Shown here: positions 1 to 7,202 of the stretch, piece after piece
Numbering within the stretch: the stretch's first letter is position 1
How the letters are laid out: every line of letters begins with the position of its first letter
Assembly (NCBI GenBank): GCA_964586285.1
Contig: CAZPHU010000088.1
Location: 1 to 16,002, forward strand
Origin: CAZPHU01 sp964586285
GTDB lineage: Bacteria > Fibrobacterota > Chitinivibrionia > Chitinivibrionales > CAYFVL01
Direction: 5' to 3'
Length of the DNA: 16,002 bases
The notes under the pieces: model-generated
What the model was told of the DNA's origin: nothing
The model's input: only the letters and a program-made list of their open reading frames with translations
Databases searched by the model: none
Program-made: the position numbers and the translations under genes

Positions 1-27
1 GTAAAACTTTTACGGAGAACGTAAACT

Positions 28-867
28 ATGGATTTTGCAACAGTTGTCCTATCTCTGTCACTCATCGTTGTAGCGATTTTGCAGGTTATAACTCTCATGC
101 TGGTTGTCCGTCAGGGCAAGAAGGTTGATCAAACCAAGCAGCAATTAAGACAGGTATCCCAGAACAAACGGGAGCGTCGAGAGCGTCAGCCAAGAGATAA
201 CCGGAAAAAACGCGGAAAGTCATCGGAGCAAAGGCAGCAACAGAAAACTGCAACTGCCCCAGCAAAACAGCCGGCCCAGCCGGTAGCGTCGATTGATAAT
301 TCTCTGAGAGATATCAACCTTCGACTCAAAAATGCTGAGCGTGCGCAAGAACGGGCGCGTAATGAAAACGATGATAAGAGCGGAAACGGCGGCCAGAGCC
401 GGGGATCAAATAATCGAAGAAATGATCGACGCGGCAGTCGTCGGAACAACGACAGACGTCGTAACGACCGCGACAGAAATCGCCCAAACCAGAATAAGAG
501 TGGCAATCAGGACAAACAAGAAGAAAAGCTGGAGAAGGTTTCTTCCAGGACCGAAGTTCAATTCGAATCCACTGAACAACAACAAAACACAGCACAGGAT
601 GTTCAGAAGGTTGAAACCGACTATCAGACCGATGCTTCATTGCAGGTAACGGCAAATTCTACCGCTGAAAAAGAAACCGAGTCCACCAACGACAATATTG
701 TTGAGCATGGGCGTAAGGTGAGCGTGAAAAGACGGGCGCTGCCGGGAGAAGAACAGACCGAATCAACCGAGCAGAACCAAAACACGGAAAAGCATTCTGA
801 GACCAGGCCTGAAGAGCAATCCTCCGAGCAAAGCAAGGAGCAGGAAATTTCTTTCGGCCGTCGATAA
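28..867 (+). CDS. Membrane-anchored low-complexity (Arg/Asn/Asp- and Gln/Glu-rich) protein of unknown function
   Basis: Begins ATG after a GGAG at 14-17 (10-nt spacing) and encodes 279 residues. Residues about 6-27 form one strongly hydrophobic segment, a signal anchor with no clear cleavage site. The rest is highly polar. Residues 30-75 are basic and Gln/Lys/Arg-rich, followed by an Ala/Pro/Gln linker. Residues 88-113 could form a short amphipathic or coiled helix (SLRDINLRLKNAERAQERAR). Residues 114-162 are almost wholly Arg, Asn, Asp, Gly and Ser, with repeated RRN/NDRR units. Residues 163-279 are an acidic Gln/Glu/Thr/Ser-rich tail ending in ISFGRR. No catalytic motif is visible. The basic block resembles disordered nucleic-acid-binding regions, so a membrane-tethered RNA- or DNA-contacting or scaffold role is possible, but that is inference. 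A strong terminator follows 35 bp after the stop, so this is the last gene of its transcript. Confidence 0.75.
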   Translation: MDFATVVLSLSLIVVAILQVITLMLVVRQGKKVDQTKQQLRQVSQNKRERRERQPRDNRKKRGKSSEQRQQQKTATAPAKQPAQPVASIDNSLRDINLRLKNAERAQERARNENDDKSGNGGQSRGSNNRRNDRRGSRRNNDRRRNDRDRNRPNQNKSGNQDKQEEKLEKVSSRTEVQFESTEQQQNTAQDVQKVETDYQTDASLQVTANSTAEKETESTNDNIVEHGRKVSVKRRALPGEEQTESTEQNQNTEKHSETRPEEQSSEQSKEQEISFGRR

Positions 868-901
868 GCAGAACTGCTTTTCAAGCCTCTGAAGAACAAT
901 T

Positions 902-934
902 AAAAGCCGCGAATTAATATTCGCGGCTTTTTTT
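902..934. terminator. Bidirectional rho-independent terminator
   Basis: A perfect 12-bp stem pairs 902-913 (AAAAGCCGCGAA) with 920-931 (TTCGCGGCTTTT) around a 6-nt loop, followed on the + strand by T's to 934. It lies between the stop of the + strand gene at 867 and the stop of the - strand glycosyltransferase at 981. It is strong in the + direction. In the - direction the stem is followed by TTTTAATTGTT, so it could also end the leftward transcript. Confidence 0.9.
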
Positions 935-980
935 ATGCTTAAACCACAATCATGCCGTCCGGCCTGACTCCGAATAGTCG

Positions 981-2183
981 TCAACGATTCTCAACAAGCC
1001 GATTATAAAATGCATACATTCGTTGATAGACGCTGTCGCCGTCGAAAGCATGCACGGCTCTAGCCCGGGCATTCTCTCCCGTTTCTCTTAACAGCCGCGG
1101 TGAATCAAGAAGCCGATTCATGCGTTGTGCCAGAGATTTGGAATCGCCCGACTTAAATAAAAAACCACTGACATTGTCCTCTATCATCTCCGGGTAGCCC
1201 CCACTGTCTGATGCGCACGGTGTTACTCCAGCCGCCATTGCCTCGAGGCACGAATATGGAAAGTTTTCCCATAGTGACGGGAAAAAGGCTGCAGAGGCCC
1301 TAATCAGATAACCGCCGATTTCCTCTTGTGCGACTCCTTGAATCCAGGTTACTTTGGCTTGCAGATTATTGGCAGATAATAAGCTTTGGATGTAATCCTT
1401 ATAGAGTTTTCCATCGGCGAGTCTTCCGTAAGGACGGCCGATTAGAAAAAGTGGTGGTGTTTTTCGCTGCGCGCTCACAGAGGCATACGCCTGCAAAAGG
1501 ATGTGGACTCCCTTCCTGTATTCTATCCGCCCCGTATACAGCCAGTACTCGCCGGTAGTCTTCTTTTTAAACTCCCTAACGACAATCGGATTTGGGTAAA
1601 CAGTTACCTTAGCAAGCCCCCAGCGATGCCCCAGATATTCGGACAGCGCGCGTGAAGGGCTTGAGATCCCTCTTGCTTTCTTGATGGAAAACCGCTCCAG
1701 GTAGGCCTGTAAAATGCGATCAATGGGATGCTCATGTATTCTGTTAAGATCGCGGACAAGTGTCCAGGGAGTATGAAGGCGTACAACGCATGGAAGATAG
1801 AACCTGAAATAATACCCCTCCGCACCGCAATCCGGGTATTCAATTATATCAAAGCGCACCGAGCAAGCGATTTTCCTGTATTCGCACCATGCACTCTTAG
1901 CCCAGGCGAGACGGTGCAGCGACTGAGGAATCACTTTGTAGCATAATTTTCGATACAAATAGAACAACTTTTGTTCGGGAAGAGGATATGGTCCTGTCGG
2001 TACGCGGTGCACGCTAATACCGTTTATGTTTTCCGTTTTCCTTTCACTCTTTTCCGACCTGCATATCACATGAACTGTATGCCCATGCCTGCTCAGCGTT
2101 TCCGCCGCATATCTGGTGTAGGTTGCAACGCCTCCAAATCCGGTCTCCGGCGGGTATTCACTTGAAATAAAGAGTATGCGCAT
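981..2183 (-). CDS. GT4-family glycosyltransferase
   Basis: A GT-B fold, retaining glycosyltransferase of family 4 that should move a sugar from an activated donor onto a growing glycan at the cytoplasmic face. The N-terminal half starts with MRILFISSEYPPE and a Gly-rich loop (TGFGGVATYTR), typical of the acceptor domain of RfaB/PimB-like GT4 enzymes. The C-terminal donor domain shows YTGRIEYRKG, then the family EX7E motif in ENFPYSCLE, followed by AMAAGVTPCASDSGGYPEMI. Length (400 aa) is normal. The frame is open 33 nt further upstream to an ATG at 2216. I prefer 2183 because the MRILFISS strand begins there and a weak AGG lies 9 nt upstream, whereas nothing resembling a ribosome site precedes 2216. 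It sits alone between a terminator and a divergent gap, away from the other glycan genes on the right. The sugar specificity cannot be read from the sequence. Confidence 0.92.
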   Translation of the reverse strand: MRILFISSEYPPETGFGGVATYTRYAAETLSRHGHTVHVICRSEKSERKTENINGISVHRVPTGPYPLPEQKLFYLYRKLCYKVIPQSLHRLAWAKSAWCEYRKIACSVRFDIIEYPDCGAEGYYFRFYLPCVVRLHTPWTLVRDLNRIHEHPIDRILQAYLERFSIKKARGISSPSRALSEYLGHRWGLAKVTVYPNPIVVREFKKKTTGEYWLYTGRIEYRKGVHILLQAYASVSAQRKTPPLFLIGRPYGRLADGKLYKDYIQSLLSANNLQAKVTWIQGVAQEEIGGYLIRASAAFFPSLWENFPYSCLEAMAAGVTPCASDSGGYPEMIEDNVSGFLFKSGDSKSLAQRMNRLLDSPRLLRETGENARARAVHAFDGDSVYQRMYAFYNRLVENR

Positions 2184-2545
2184 GTTTTTATACCTGTTTC
2201 TTCTTGATCGCTTCATTCAAACAGAGACTGCTGTTAAACCAGCTTTGATTCTCCATTTTGCGCACGAAATTGATAACACTATGATTTTACATCTATACTT
2301 AAAACGTAACCAGATGATAATGCAAAAAGCACCCGCGTGTGGATGTCGAAATGAATTATCTTGGGGCGGTTAGATTTTGTATCCGACAAAGGCTGTTTTT
2401 TACCTATTATCTGTCCGGGTATTTTTGTTTCATCCCTCGATTCTGCGTCTGTGCAGGACTTAGGAGTTCTGCGGTGAAATATTCAGGACTTATATTCTAA
2501 TACAGTTGTAAGGATTTACCCCCAAGACATTTTAAGGAGTTGTTA
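2184..2545. other. Divergent intergenic region with a short direct repeat
   Basis: 362 bp separate the leftward glycosyltransferase from the rightward Cys/His-motif gene, so promoters for both should lie here. No convincing -35/-10 pair stands out. The one ordered element is a tandem pair close to the rightward gene: TTCTGCG at 2441 and 2467, and CAGGACTTA at 2454 and 2484. I see no RNA gene or small coding frame with a ribosome site. Confidence 0.6.
2441..2492. repeat. Short imperfect direct repeat upstream of the Cys/His-motif gene
   Basis: Two words recur in the same order: TTCTGCG (2441-2447, 2467-2473) and CAGGACTTA (2454-2462, 2484-2492). The CAGGACTTA copies are 30 bp apart, close to three helical turns. 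The pair ends 54 bp before the start codon at 2546, a position compatible with a tandem regulator site, although chance similarity is possible. Confidence 0.4.
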
Positions 2546-3049
2546 ATGAACCAGCAGTGTCTCGGAATTACAAAAGCAGGTACCCGATGTAAGATAAAGA
2601 ACAATCTGGTTAACGGTTACTGCCGGCTACACAGAAATCAGGACACTCAGTCGAATCCTGAATCTCAGACAGGCTTGTCGCCGGAGCATACAATATCCCC
2701 CGATGAGAAGAAGCAAGATAGGGTACTTGAGGAATCCAGGCTCCACGAAACCGAAGAAAACAGCCTGAAAAAAACCGCCGACGCTCATGCCTCAGATATT
2801 GAGGATAGGTCGAAGACCTACGATAAGACTGAGGATGATATTGAGAATAGAAATCAGTCCGCAGTCCCACCCGTAGAGCAAATAAGAAAGCATCCGGGTG
2901 TCGAAACACCCGTTGGGGAGCGGATTGCAAAGGATTCAGCTACCCAAAAAAAACCGGATTCCGTCAAAACGGGAGCAGTTAAATTGCTCATATCCTGTAT
3001 TCTTATTTCGCTGACGGCACTACTGGCGGCCCTGACTCGGAAACGCTAA
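2546..3049 (+). CDS. Small protein with N-terminal Cys/His motif (DUF5763-like) and C-terminal membrane anchor
   Basis: The ATG at 2546 follows AAGGAG (2534-2539) by 6 nt, so it is preferred over an in-frame TTG at 2540. The 167-residue product opens with QCLGITKAGTRCK and then GYCRLH. The likely metal ligands are C5, C15, C26 and H29 (C-x9-C-x10-C-x2-H). This pattern matches the short 'CxGxTKxGxxCK...GYCxxH' proteins annotated in Pfam as DUF5763-like, whose function is unknown; I give the family name from memory. Residues about 35-140 are polar, charged and probably disordered. Residues about 143-162 are a hydrophobic segment (LLISCILISLTALLAALT) followed by RKR, as in a tail-anchored inner-membrane protein with the Cys/His knuckle in the cytoplasm. 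The last 4 bp overlap the end of the convergent mgtE gene. No function can be assigned. Confidence 0.8.
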   Translation: MNQQCLGITKAGTRCKIKNNLVNGYCRLHRNQDTQSNPESQTGLSPEHTISPDEKKQDRVLEESRLHETEENSLKKTADAHASDIEDRSKTYDKTEDDIENRNQSAVPPVEQIRKHPGVETPVGERIAKDSATQKKPDSVKTGAVKLLISCILISLTALLAALTRKR

Positions 3050-4380
3050 AATAGCAGTGCAGTGGATATAGAGAAATAAATCAACAGCCCTCCTGTGTCC
3101 GCCAGGGTCGTTATAAGAGGACCGCTGGCGGTAGCCGGATCGAGGTTAAGTTTTGCCAGCAAAAACGGCAAAATCATACCGATTGTGTTTCCCACTATTA
3201 CAATCGACGACATGGAAAATGCAATCGCCAACGTTATATCGACTCTAAAATCACCTCTGATGTATCCCAGAAAGCCGCCGAGAATTCCAAGGCTCACCCC
3301 CAGAAGCAGACCGACCAGAATTTCTTTTCCAAAGGTTTTAGCCCACTGGTCCATGCGAATATCCCCGGTAGTCAGGGCACGGATAATCAGTGTAGAAGAT
3401 TGTGCTCCCGTGTTTCCCCCGCTGGCGATCAGTAAGGGGATAAAAAACAGAAGTACCACTGCCTGGGACAGATTCTCCTCATATGCAGCGATAACCCCCG
3501 CGGAAGCCAGATTAAGAAGCACCAGGGTGATTAGCCAGCCGATTCTTTTGAAATAAAGATCAAAAACGCCGGCGCCTCGATAACTCATCTTAAGCGGTGA
3601 AACAGAGGCTCCCTTCTGGAAGTCTTCCGTAGCCTCCTCTTCCGCAACATCCATGACATCGTCGAAAGTTACTATCCCGAGCATATCACCGTTGGAATCG
3701 ACCACCGGGAGTGCCGCCAGATCGTATTTCTGCATGAGCGATACCGCCATCTCACGATCATCAAAGGCGCTTAAACTTGCGCAGCTTCTGTCCATCAACG
3801 TTTCGATTTTGCGGCTCGGGTCGGCAAGAATCAGCTTTCTGAGCTTGAAATCATCCAACAACTTACCGGAACGATCGGTCACGTAGATCATGTTGATTGT
3901 CTCACTGTCTACACCTCGTGTGCGAATATGATCCAGTGACTCCCCAACTGTCCACTCCGGCCTGATCGATACATAATCGGGCGTCATCAGACGTCCGGCA
4001 CTCTCATCGGGATAACCCAGAAGCTGCCGTGCCTCTACCAGATCGCCGTCATCGAGAAGCGACAGGAGTTTTCGGGTCATCTCGGCGGGAAGCTCTTCGA
4101 GCAAAGCGGTACGATCGTCGGGATCCAGATTGGAGAGAAGCATCCGCATCTCGTAGCTTGTGAGTTCACGAACAAGATCATCCTGCTGATCGGGCTCCAG
4201 ATTCGCAAACACCTCGGCCGACAGGTCCCGGGGAAGGGAGCGAAAAATAAACATGCGATGGTCTTTAGGGGCATCCAAAGCTATATCTACCAGTTGCGGT
4301 ACGGGAAGCTCCTTGAGTCGCCTGCGCAGATGTCCCCATTCCCGTGCCTCAATCAGTTCGTTGATCTCTTGCGCCACCAT
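3046..4380 (-). CDS. mgtE: Magnesium transporter MgtE
   Basis: A Mg2+ channel/transporter of the inner membrane, 444 residues, the usual MgtE length. Residues about 5-125 are the helical MgtE_N domain, with repeated 'L.LDPDDRTALLEELP'-type units. Residues about 130-255 form the two CBS domains, including LMTPDYVSI and ALPVVDSNGDMLGIVTFDDVMD. Residues about 275-444 form the five-helix pore. It contains the conserved SGGNTGAQSSTLIIRALTTGDI at 320-341 and LADTGGLLIYF near 426-436. By alignment from memory, D428 corresponds to the pore Mg2+-binding aspartate of Thermus MgtE. In the family, the N and CBS domains sense cytosolic Mg2+ and close the pore. The start has only a weak ribosome site (CGGGTAA). 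It lies 235 bp downstream of the PIN-PhoH gene in the same direction, and its stop overlaps the convergent gene by 4 bp. I saw no recognisable Mg2+ riboswitch upstream. Confidence 0.97.
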   Translation of the reverse strand: MVAQEINELIEAREWGHLRRRLKELPVPQLVDIALDAPKDHRMFIFRSLPRDLSAEVFANLEPDQQDDLVRELTSYEMRMLLSNLDPDDRTALLEELPAEMTRKLLSLLDDGDLVEARQLLGYPDESAGRLMTPDYVSIRPEWTVGESLDHIRTRGVDSETINMIYVTDRSGKLLDDFKLRKLILADPSRKIETLMDRSCASLSAFDDREMAVSLMQKYDLAALPVVDSNGDMLGIVTFDDVMDVAEEEATEDFQKGASVSPLKMSYRGAGVFDLYFKRIGWLITLVLLNLASAGVIAAYEENLSQAVVLLFFIPLLIASGGNTGAQSSTLIIRALTTGDIRMDQWAKTFGKEILVGLLLGVSLGILGGFLGYIRGDFRVDITLAIAFSMSSIVIVGNTIGMILPFLLAKLNLDPATASGPLITTLADTGGLLIYFSISTALLF

Positions 4381-4560
4381 AAAATTACCCGTATATTCCA
4401 GTTACAATTAGACACATTCTCGACATGCCGATGCCTTGAAAATAAGCGATGCCTCTCGGTTACGGTAATCTTGACGGATATTTACCTGTGAAAATCTCAT
4501 CCTTTTTTATCGCCAAAAGATAAGTATGAATGGTAAATCGGCCTGGTATGATTCACATCG

Positions 4561-4588
4561 AGGAAACCGAATTTTTGCAGGTTTTCCT
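4561..4588 (-). other. Intergenic hairpin between PIN-PhoH gene and mgtE
   Basis: AGGAAACC at 4561-4568 pairs with GGTTTTCCT at 4580-4588 with one bulged base and an 11-nt loop. It begins 28 nt after the PIN-PhoH stop in the direction of transcription. No T-run follows on the - strand, so it is not a classical terminator. It may stabilise the 3' end or mark an RNA-processing point. Confidence 0.4.
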
Positions 4589-4615
4589 AGAGTTCACACT
4601 CGTTTAAAGCGCCAA

Positions 4616-5944
4616 TTATAACAGATCACTTGCAAGCTCGGCAAGAACGGAGCGTTCCCCTTTTTCCAGTGAAATGTGGGCATAGAGATTTTGACCATGC
4701 ATTTTTTCGATAAGGTAACTCAAGCCGTTGGAATGGCTGTCCAGGTAGGGATGATCTATTTGGAAGATATCGCCCGTGAAGACCATTTTGGTCCCCTCCC
4801 CGGCGCGGGTGATGATCGTTTTTATCTCGTGCGGAGTAAGGTTCTGAGCTTCATCGACGATAAAAAATATTTTCACCAGGCTGCGACCGCGAATGTAGCT
4901 TAACGGTGCAATCATCAGTTTATCACCATCTAGAAGCTCCCGTATTCGTTTATGTTTTTGACCGCTTTCGGGAAACTGATTCTGGATTACTCCGAGGTTG
5001 TCATATAACGGCTGCATATAAGGATCGAGTTTGGAATTTATATCACCTGGAAGATAGCCGATATCTTTATTGCTCAACGGGACTACCGGACGAGCCAGAT
5101 AGATCTGTCTGTAGAGGCTTTTTCTTTCCAGAGCAGCGGCAAGAGCGAGAAGAGTCTTTCCGGTACCCGCCTTGCCGCTTATGGTGACAAGTTTGATATC
5201 CGGGTTCAACAGAGCATCCAAAGCAAAGGTCTGCTCGGCGTTTCTTGGAATAATTCCATAGGCGGCGCTTTTGTCGACTTTGCGGATACACATCTGAAGA
5301 GGATCGTATGTGCCGAGAGCCGATATCTTGCCGTTTCTCAGAATAAGGTACTCATTGGACACAAATCCCTTGCGCCCCTCTAGTGCATTCAGCTCTATTC
5401 GCCCATCACCACTGTACATATTCTTTATAGAGTCGGTAGCCAGATTTTCCTCGATACGCCAACCAGTATACAATCTGCTCACATCCTTGACATGGTCGGT
5501 TCTATAGTCCTGTGCGGTCAAACCAACCGATTTGGCTTTCATTCTAAGGTTGACGTCCTTTGATACAAGGATCACCTGCAGGCGAGGATGGTCCTTTGCG
5601 AGGTGATAGGCAACATTGAGAATACGATGGTCATGTTTATGTTCGCTGAAATTGAACCGCAAATCTTCATGAAATTCCCGGTCCAATTTAATCATTATTC
5701 TGCCGCGATTCGGGCCGATCTTGACCCCTCGTTCGAAAAGCTTCTCACCGCTCATCGTATCCAGCTCACGGGAAAACTCTCGAGCATGAAAGTTGAGCGT
5801 TTCATTACCTTTCTTGAAATGATCCAGCTCTTCGAGTACCGTAATCGTTACAACAACATCGTGCTCCTGAAACTGATGGATGCAGGTATTATCGTGAAGA
5901 ATTACATTCGTATCAAGAACAAACATTTTTTTACGTGCGGCCAT
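4616..5944 (-). CDS. PIN domain-PhoH family ATPase (PhoH2/YlaK type)
   Basis: A two-domain protein of 442 residues. The N-terminal PIN nuclease-like domain begins KKMFVLDTNVILHD, with VLEELDHFKKG, then HDHRILNVAYHL and ILVSKDVNLRMKA, giving the expected acidic residues (D of LDTN, E of LEELD, D of HDHR, D of SKDVN). The C-terminal PhoH domain has Walker A GKAGTGKT (about residue 258-264 from this start), Walker B IVDEAQN and FTGDIFQID. This is the PhoH2/YlaK architecture, reported in mycobacteria to couple RNA unwinding with RNA cleavage. A role in RNA turnover is inferred for this one. The first codon is uncertain: GTG at 5953, ATG at 5950 and ATG at 5944 are all in frame. I prefer 5944 because GAGAG lies 8 nt upstream. 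The length and all motifs look intact. Confidence 0.95.
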   Translation of the reverse strand: MAARKKMFVLDTNVILHDNTCIHQFQEHDVVVTITVLEELDHFKKGNETLNFHAREFSRELDTMSGEKLFERGVKIGPNRGRIMIKLDREFHEDLRFNFSEHKHDHRILNVAYHLAKDHPRLQVILVSKDVNLRMKAKSVGLTAQDYRTDHVKDVSRLYTGWRIEENLATDSIKNMYSGDGRIELNALEGRKGFVSNEYLILRNGKISALGTYDPLQMCIRKVDKSAAYGIIPRNAEQTFALDALLNPDIKLVTISGKAGTGKTLLALAAALERKSLYRQIYLARPVVPLSNKDIGYLPGDINSKLDPYMQPLYDNLGVIQNQFPESGQKHKRIRELLDGDKLMIAPLSYIRGRSLVKIFFIVDEAQNLTPHEIKTIITRAGEGTKMVFTGDIFQIDHPYLDSHSNGLSYLIEKMHGQNLYAHISLEKGERSVLAELASDLL

Positions 5945-6010
5945 AGACATCACTCTCTTGAGGTTTAGTCGGTTAGCGGTTCGGCAGTGGTTTCAAGCAG
6001 TCGGAAAAGA

Positions 6011-6025
6011 TGCAATTGCATTGCA
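6011..6025. promoter_or_regulatory. Inverted repeat, possible operator of the PIN-PhoH gene
   Basis: Perfect 6-bp arms TGCAAT and ATTGCA flank a 3-bp spacer, about 67-81 bp upstream of the preferred PIN-PhoH start. The position suits a regulator site on that promoter, but no factor can be named. Confidence 0.35.
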
Positions 6026-6120
6026 CCTCATTACGAAAGCTGAAATTCCGATCTCAAAATCACGCCTTTTACGAGGAGTACTCATAATCAAAATAGCCGC
6101 ATAATGTTAGAAATTTGTTC

Positions 6121-6137
6121 GAATCCTACAAGGATTC
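6121..6137. promoter_or_regulatory. Inverted repeat, possible operator or small hairpin
   Basis: Perfect 7-bp arms GAATCCT and AGGATTC flank ACA. It lies in the middle of the divergent region between the PIN-PhoH gene and the exported-protein gene, so it could serve either promoter. With a 3-nt loop it could also fold as a short hairpin in RNA. No T-run follows it, so it is not a terminator. Confidence 0.35.
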
Positions 6138-6349
6138 AATATATGAAGGCAGAAAGATCCAGGAATTCAGTTACTATTAGAACTCGTGTGTATCTAAGTG
6201 TAGTCACCTGATTAACGAAAAACTCTCCGGGGAGCAAACCGAGACACTCAAATGGCACAAATAACTCCCCCGGGAACCAACTAAGTCTCTCTATCGGCAT
6301 AGTATTTGATTAAAATGCTCCCACATAAACTGCATAAAGGGGGACTGGT

Positions 6350-7099
6350 ATGCTCGGCCGTTTAAACGCCGCATTTTCGCTTATTTTTCTCATTTTTACA
6401 ACTGCAATTGCTCAAAAGGTTATCGTAGTTCAAGAAGATCAAGAGTCGGAGCGTTTCTTTCACACAAATATTGCTGTGGGCGCAGTAATGACGGATATAG
6501 AAGACATAAACACCCAAATGGAAAGCCGGCAGCTTCCCAAGATATCAGACAACGGACTCTCCCTGGGGATCGGGATGAGTGGTATAAACAGCCGTTTCAT
6601 CAATATCACCGGGCTGGAAGCGATTGTTTGGGGAGAAGGTGACAGGGGTAACCGGGAGACACATCTGGCGGCGCTGGTCGGCCGAACAAGCTTCGGTTAT
6701 GACCTTCTTCCGTCCAAACGATTGAGGCTCTACCCTTACCTTGGCTTGGGAATCGGGGTGATGAGACTGAGAATCAACCAGGAGAACATAAGCTTTGATG
6801 ATGCAATAAGTGAGCAGAGCCCGACACGTAACTTCCTGCAGCTTGGGGCACTCATAGGAGGCGGAGTAGGGCTGTCCTACACCTTTGGTATAGACGGCAA
6901 TAAAAGAAACATCGTCCTCGGTCTGCGCGGCGGATTTTGGTATGACCCGACAGCCGGTAATGACTGGTATATAAAACGTGCGGATGTCCAAAACGGACCC
7001 GATGCCGGCTTCACCGGCCCTTATGCTACGATTATCATCGGTAGAGAGTTATCCGTTTCACGAATCAGGAAACGGTGGAAAAACAGAATCGAGCGTTAG
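6350..7099 (+). CDS. Exported, probably outer-membrane beta-barrel-like protein
   Basis: The ATG at 6350 follows AAAGGGGGAC with good spacing. The 249-residue product starts with a typical cleavable signal peptide: a hydrophobic core at about 8-19, then TTAIAQ, with likely cleavage after A21. The mature part has alternating, Gly-rich hydrophobic stretches suggestive of beta strands: FHTNIAVGAVM, GLSLGIGMSGI, THLAALVGRTSFGYDLL, RLYPYLGLGIGVMRLRI, FLQLGALIGGGVGLSYTFG, NIVLGLRGGFWYDP and GPYATIIIGREL. Together these fit a small 8-stranded outer-membrane barrel of the OmpA/OmpW-like size class, but I do not recognise the family. It is odd that the protein does not end on an aromatic strand residue. 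A 12-residue basic tail (SVSRIRKRWKNR...) follows the last strand-like segment. It appears to be a single-gene unit, converging on the radical SAM gene 104 bp away. Confidence 0.75.
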   Translation: MLGRLNAAFSLIFLIFTTAIAQKVIVVQEDQESERFFHTNIAVGAVMTDIEDINTQMESRQLPKISDNGLSLGIGMSGINSRFINITGLEAIVWGEGDRGNRETHLAALVGRTSFGYDLLPSKRLRLYPYLGLGIGVMRLRINQENISFDDAISEQSPTRNFLQLGALIGGGVGLSYTFGIDGNKRNIVLGLRGGFWYDPTAGNDWYIKRADVQNGPDAGFTGPYATIIIGRELSVSRIRKRWKNRIER

Positions 7100-7202
7100 G
7101 CGTATCGAGGAGTTGAAAGAAAAAAACATTCCCGCAAAAACCGGTAAAAACGCGGCCGGACATCTTTGAGTACACCAGGCAGGTTCCAAAGCTCCAGACG
7201 AA

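Larger units (their letters stand above)
5945..6349. other. Divergent intergenic region with several dyads
   Basis: About 400 bp lie between the leftward PIN-PhoH gene and the rightward exported-protein gene. It contains TGCAAT-TGC-ATTGCA (6011-6025), GAATCCT-ACA-AGGATTC (6121-6137), and a potential long-range stem pairing CCGGGGAG (6227-6234) with CTCCCCCGG (6265-6273). No tRNA or convincing small coding frame is seen, and promoter boxes are not clear enough to call. Confidence 0.55.

Noticed and set aside
186..655. Long open frames on both strands inside the first gene
   Set aside because: They arise from the repetitive Arg/Asn/Asp codons of the 28-867 gene, have no ribosome sites and encode Arg/Ser-rich nonsense. 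The 28-867 frame has a good start, a membrane segment and a matching terminator.
4381..4615. Mg2+ riboswitch (M-box) upstream of mgtE
   Set aside because: I looked for the conserved M-box core on the - strand and did not find it; only a simple hairpin at 4561-4588 is visible.
6108..6137. GTTCGAATCC resembling a tRNA T-arm (possible tRNA or att remnant)
   Set aside because: The bases flanking the loop do not pair as a T-stem, there is no acceptor, D or anticodon arm nearby, and no integrase is in the window. The GAATCCT/AGGATTC dyad explains the sequence better.
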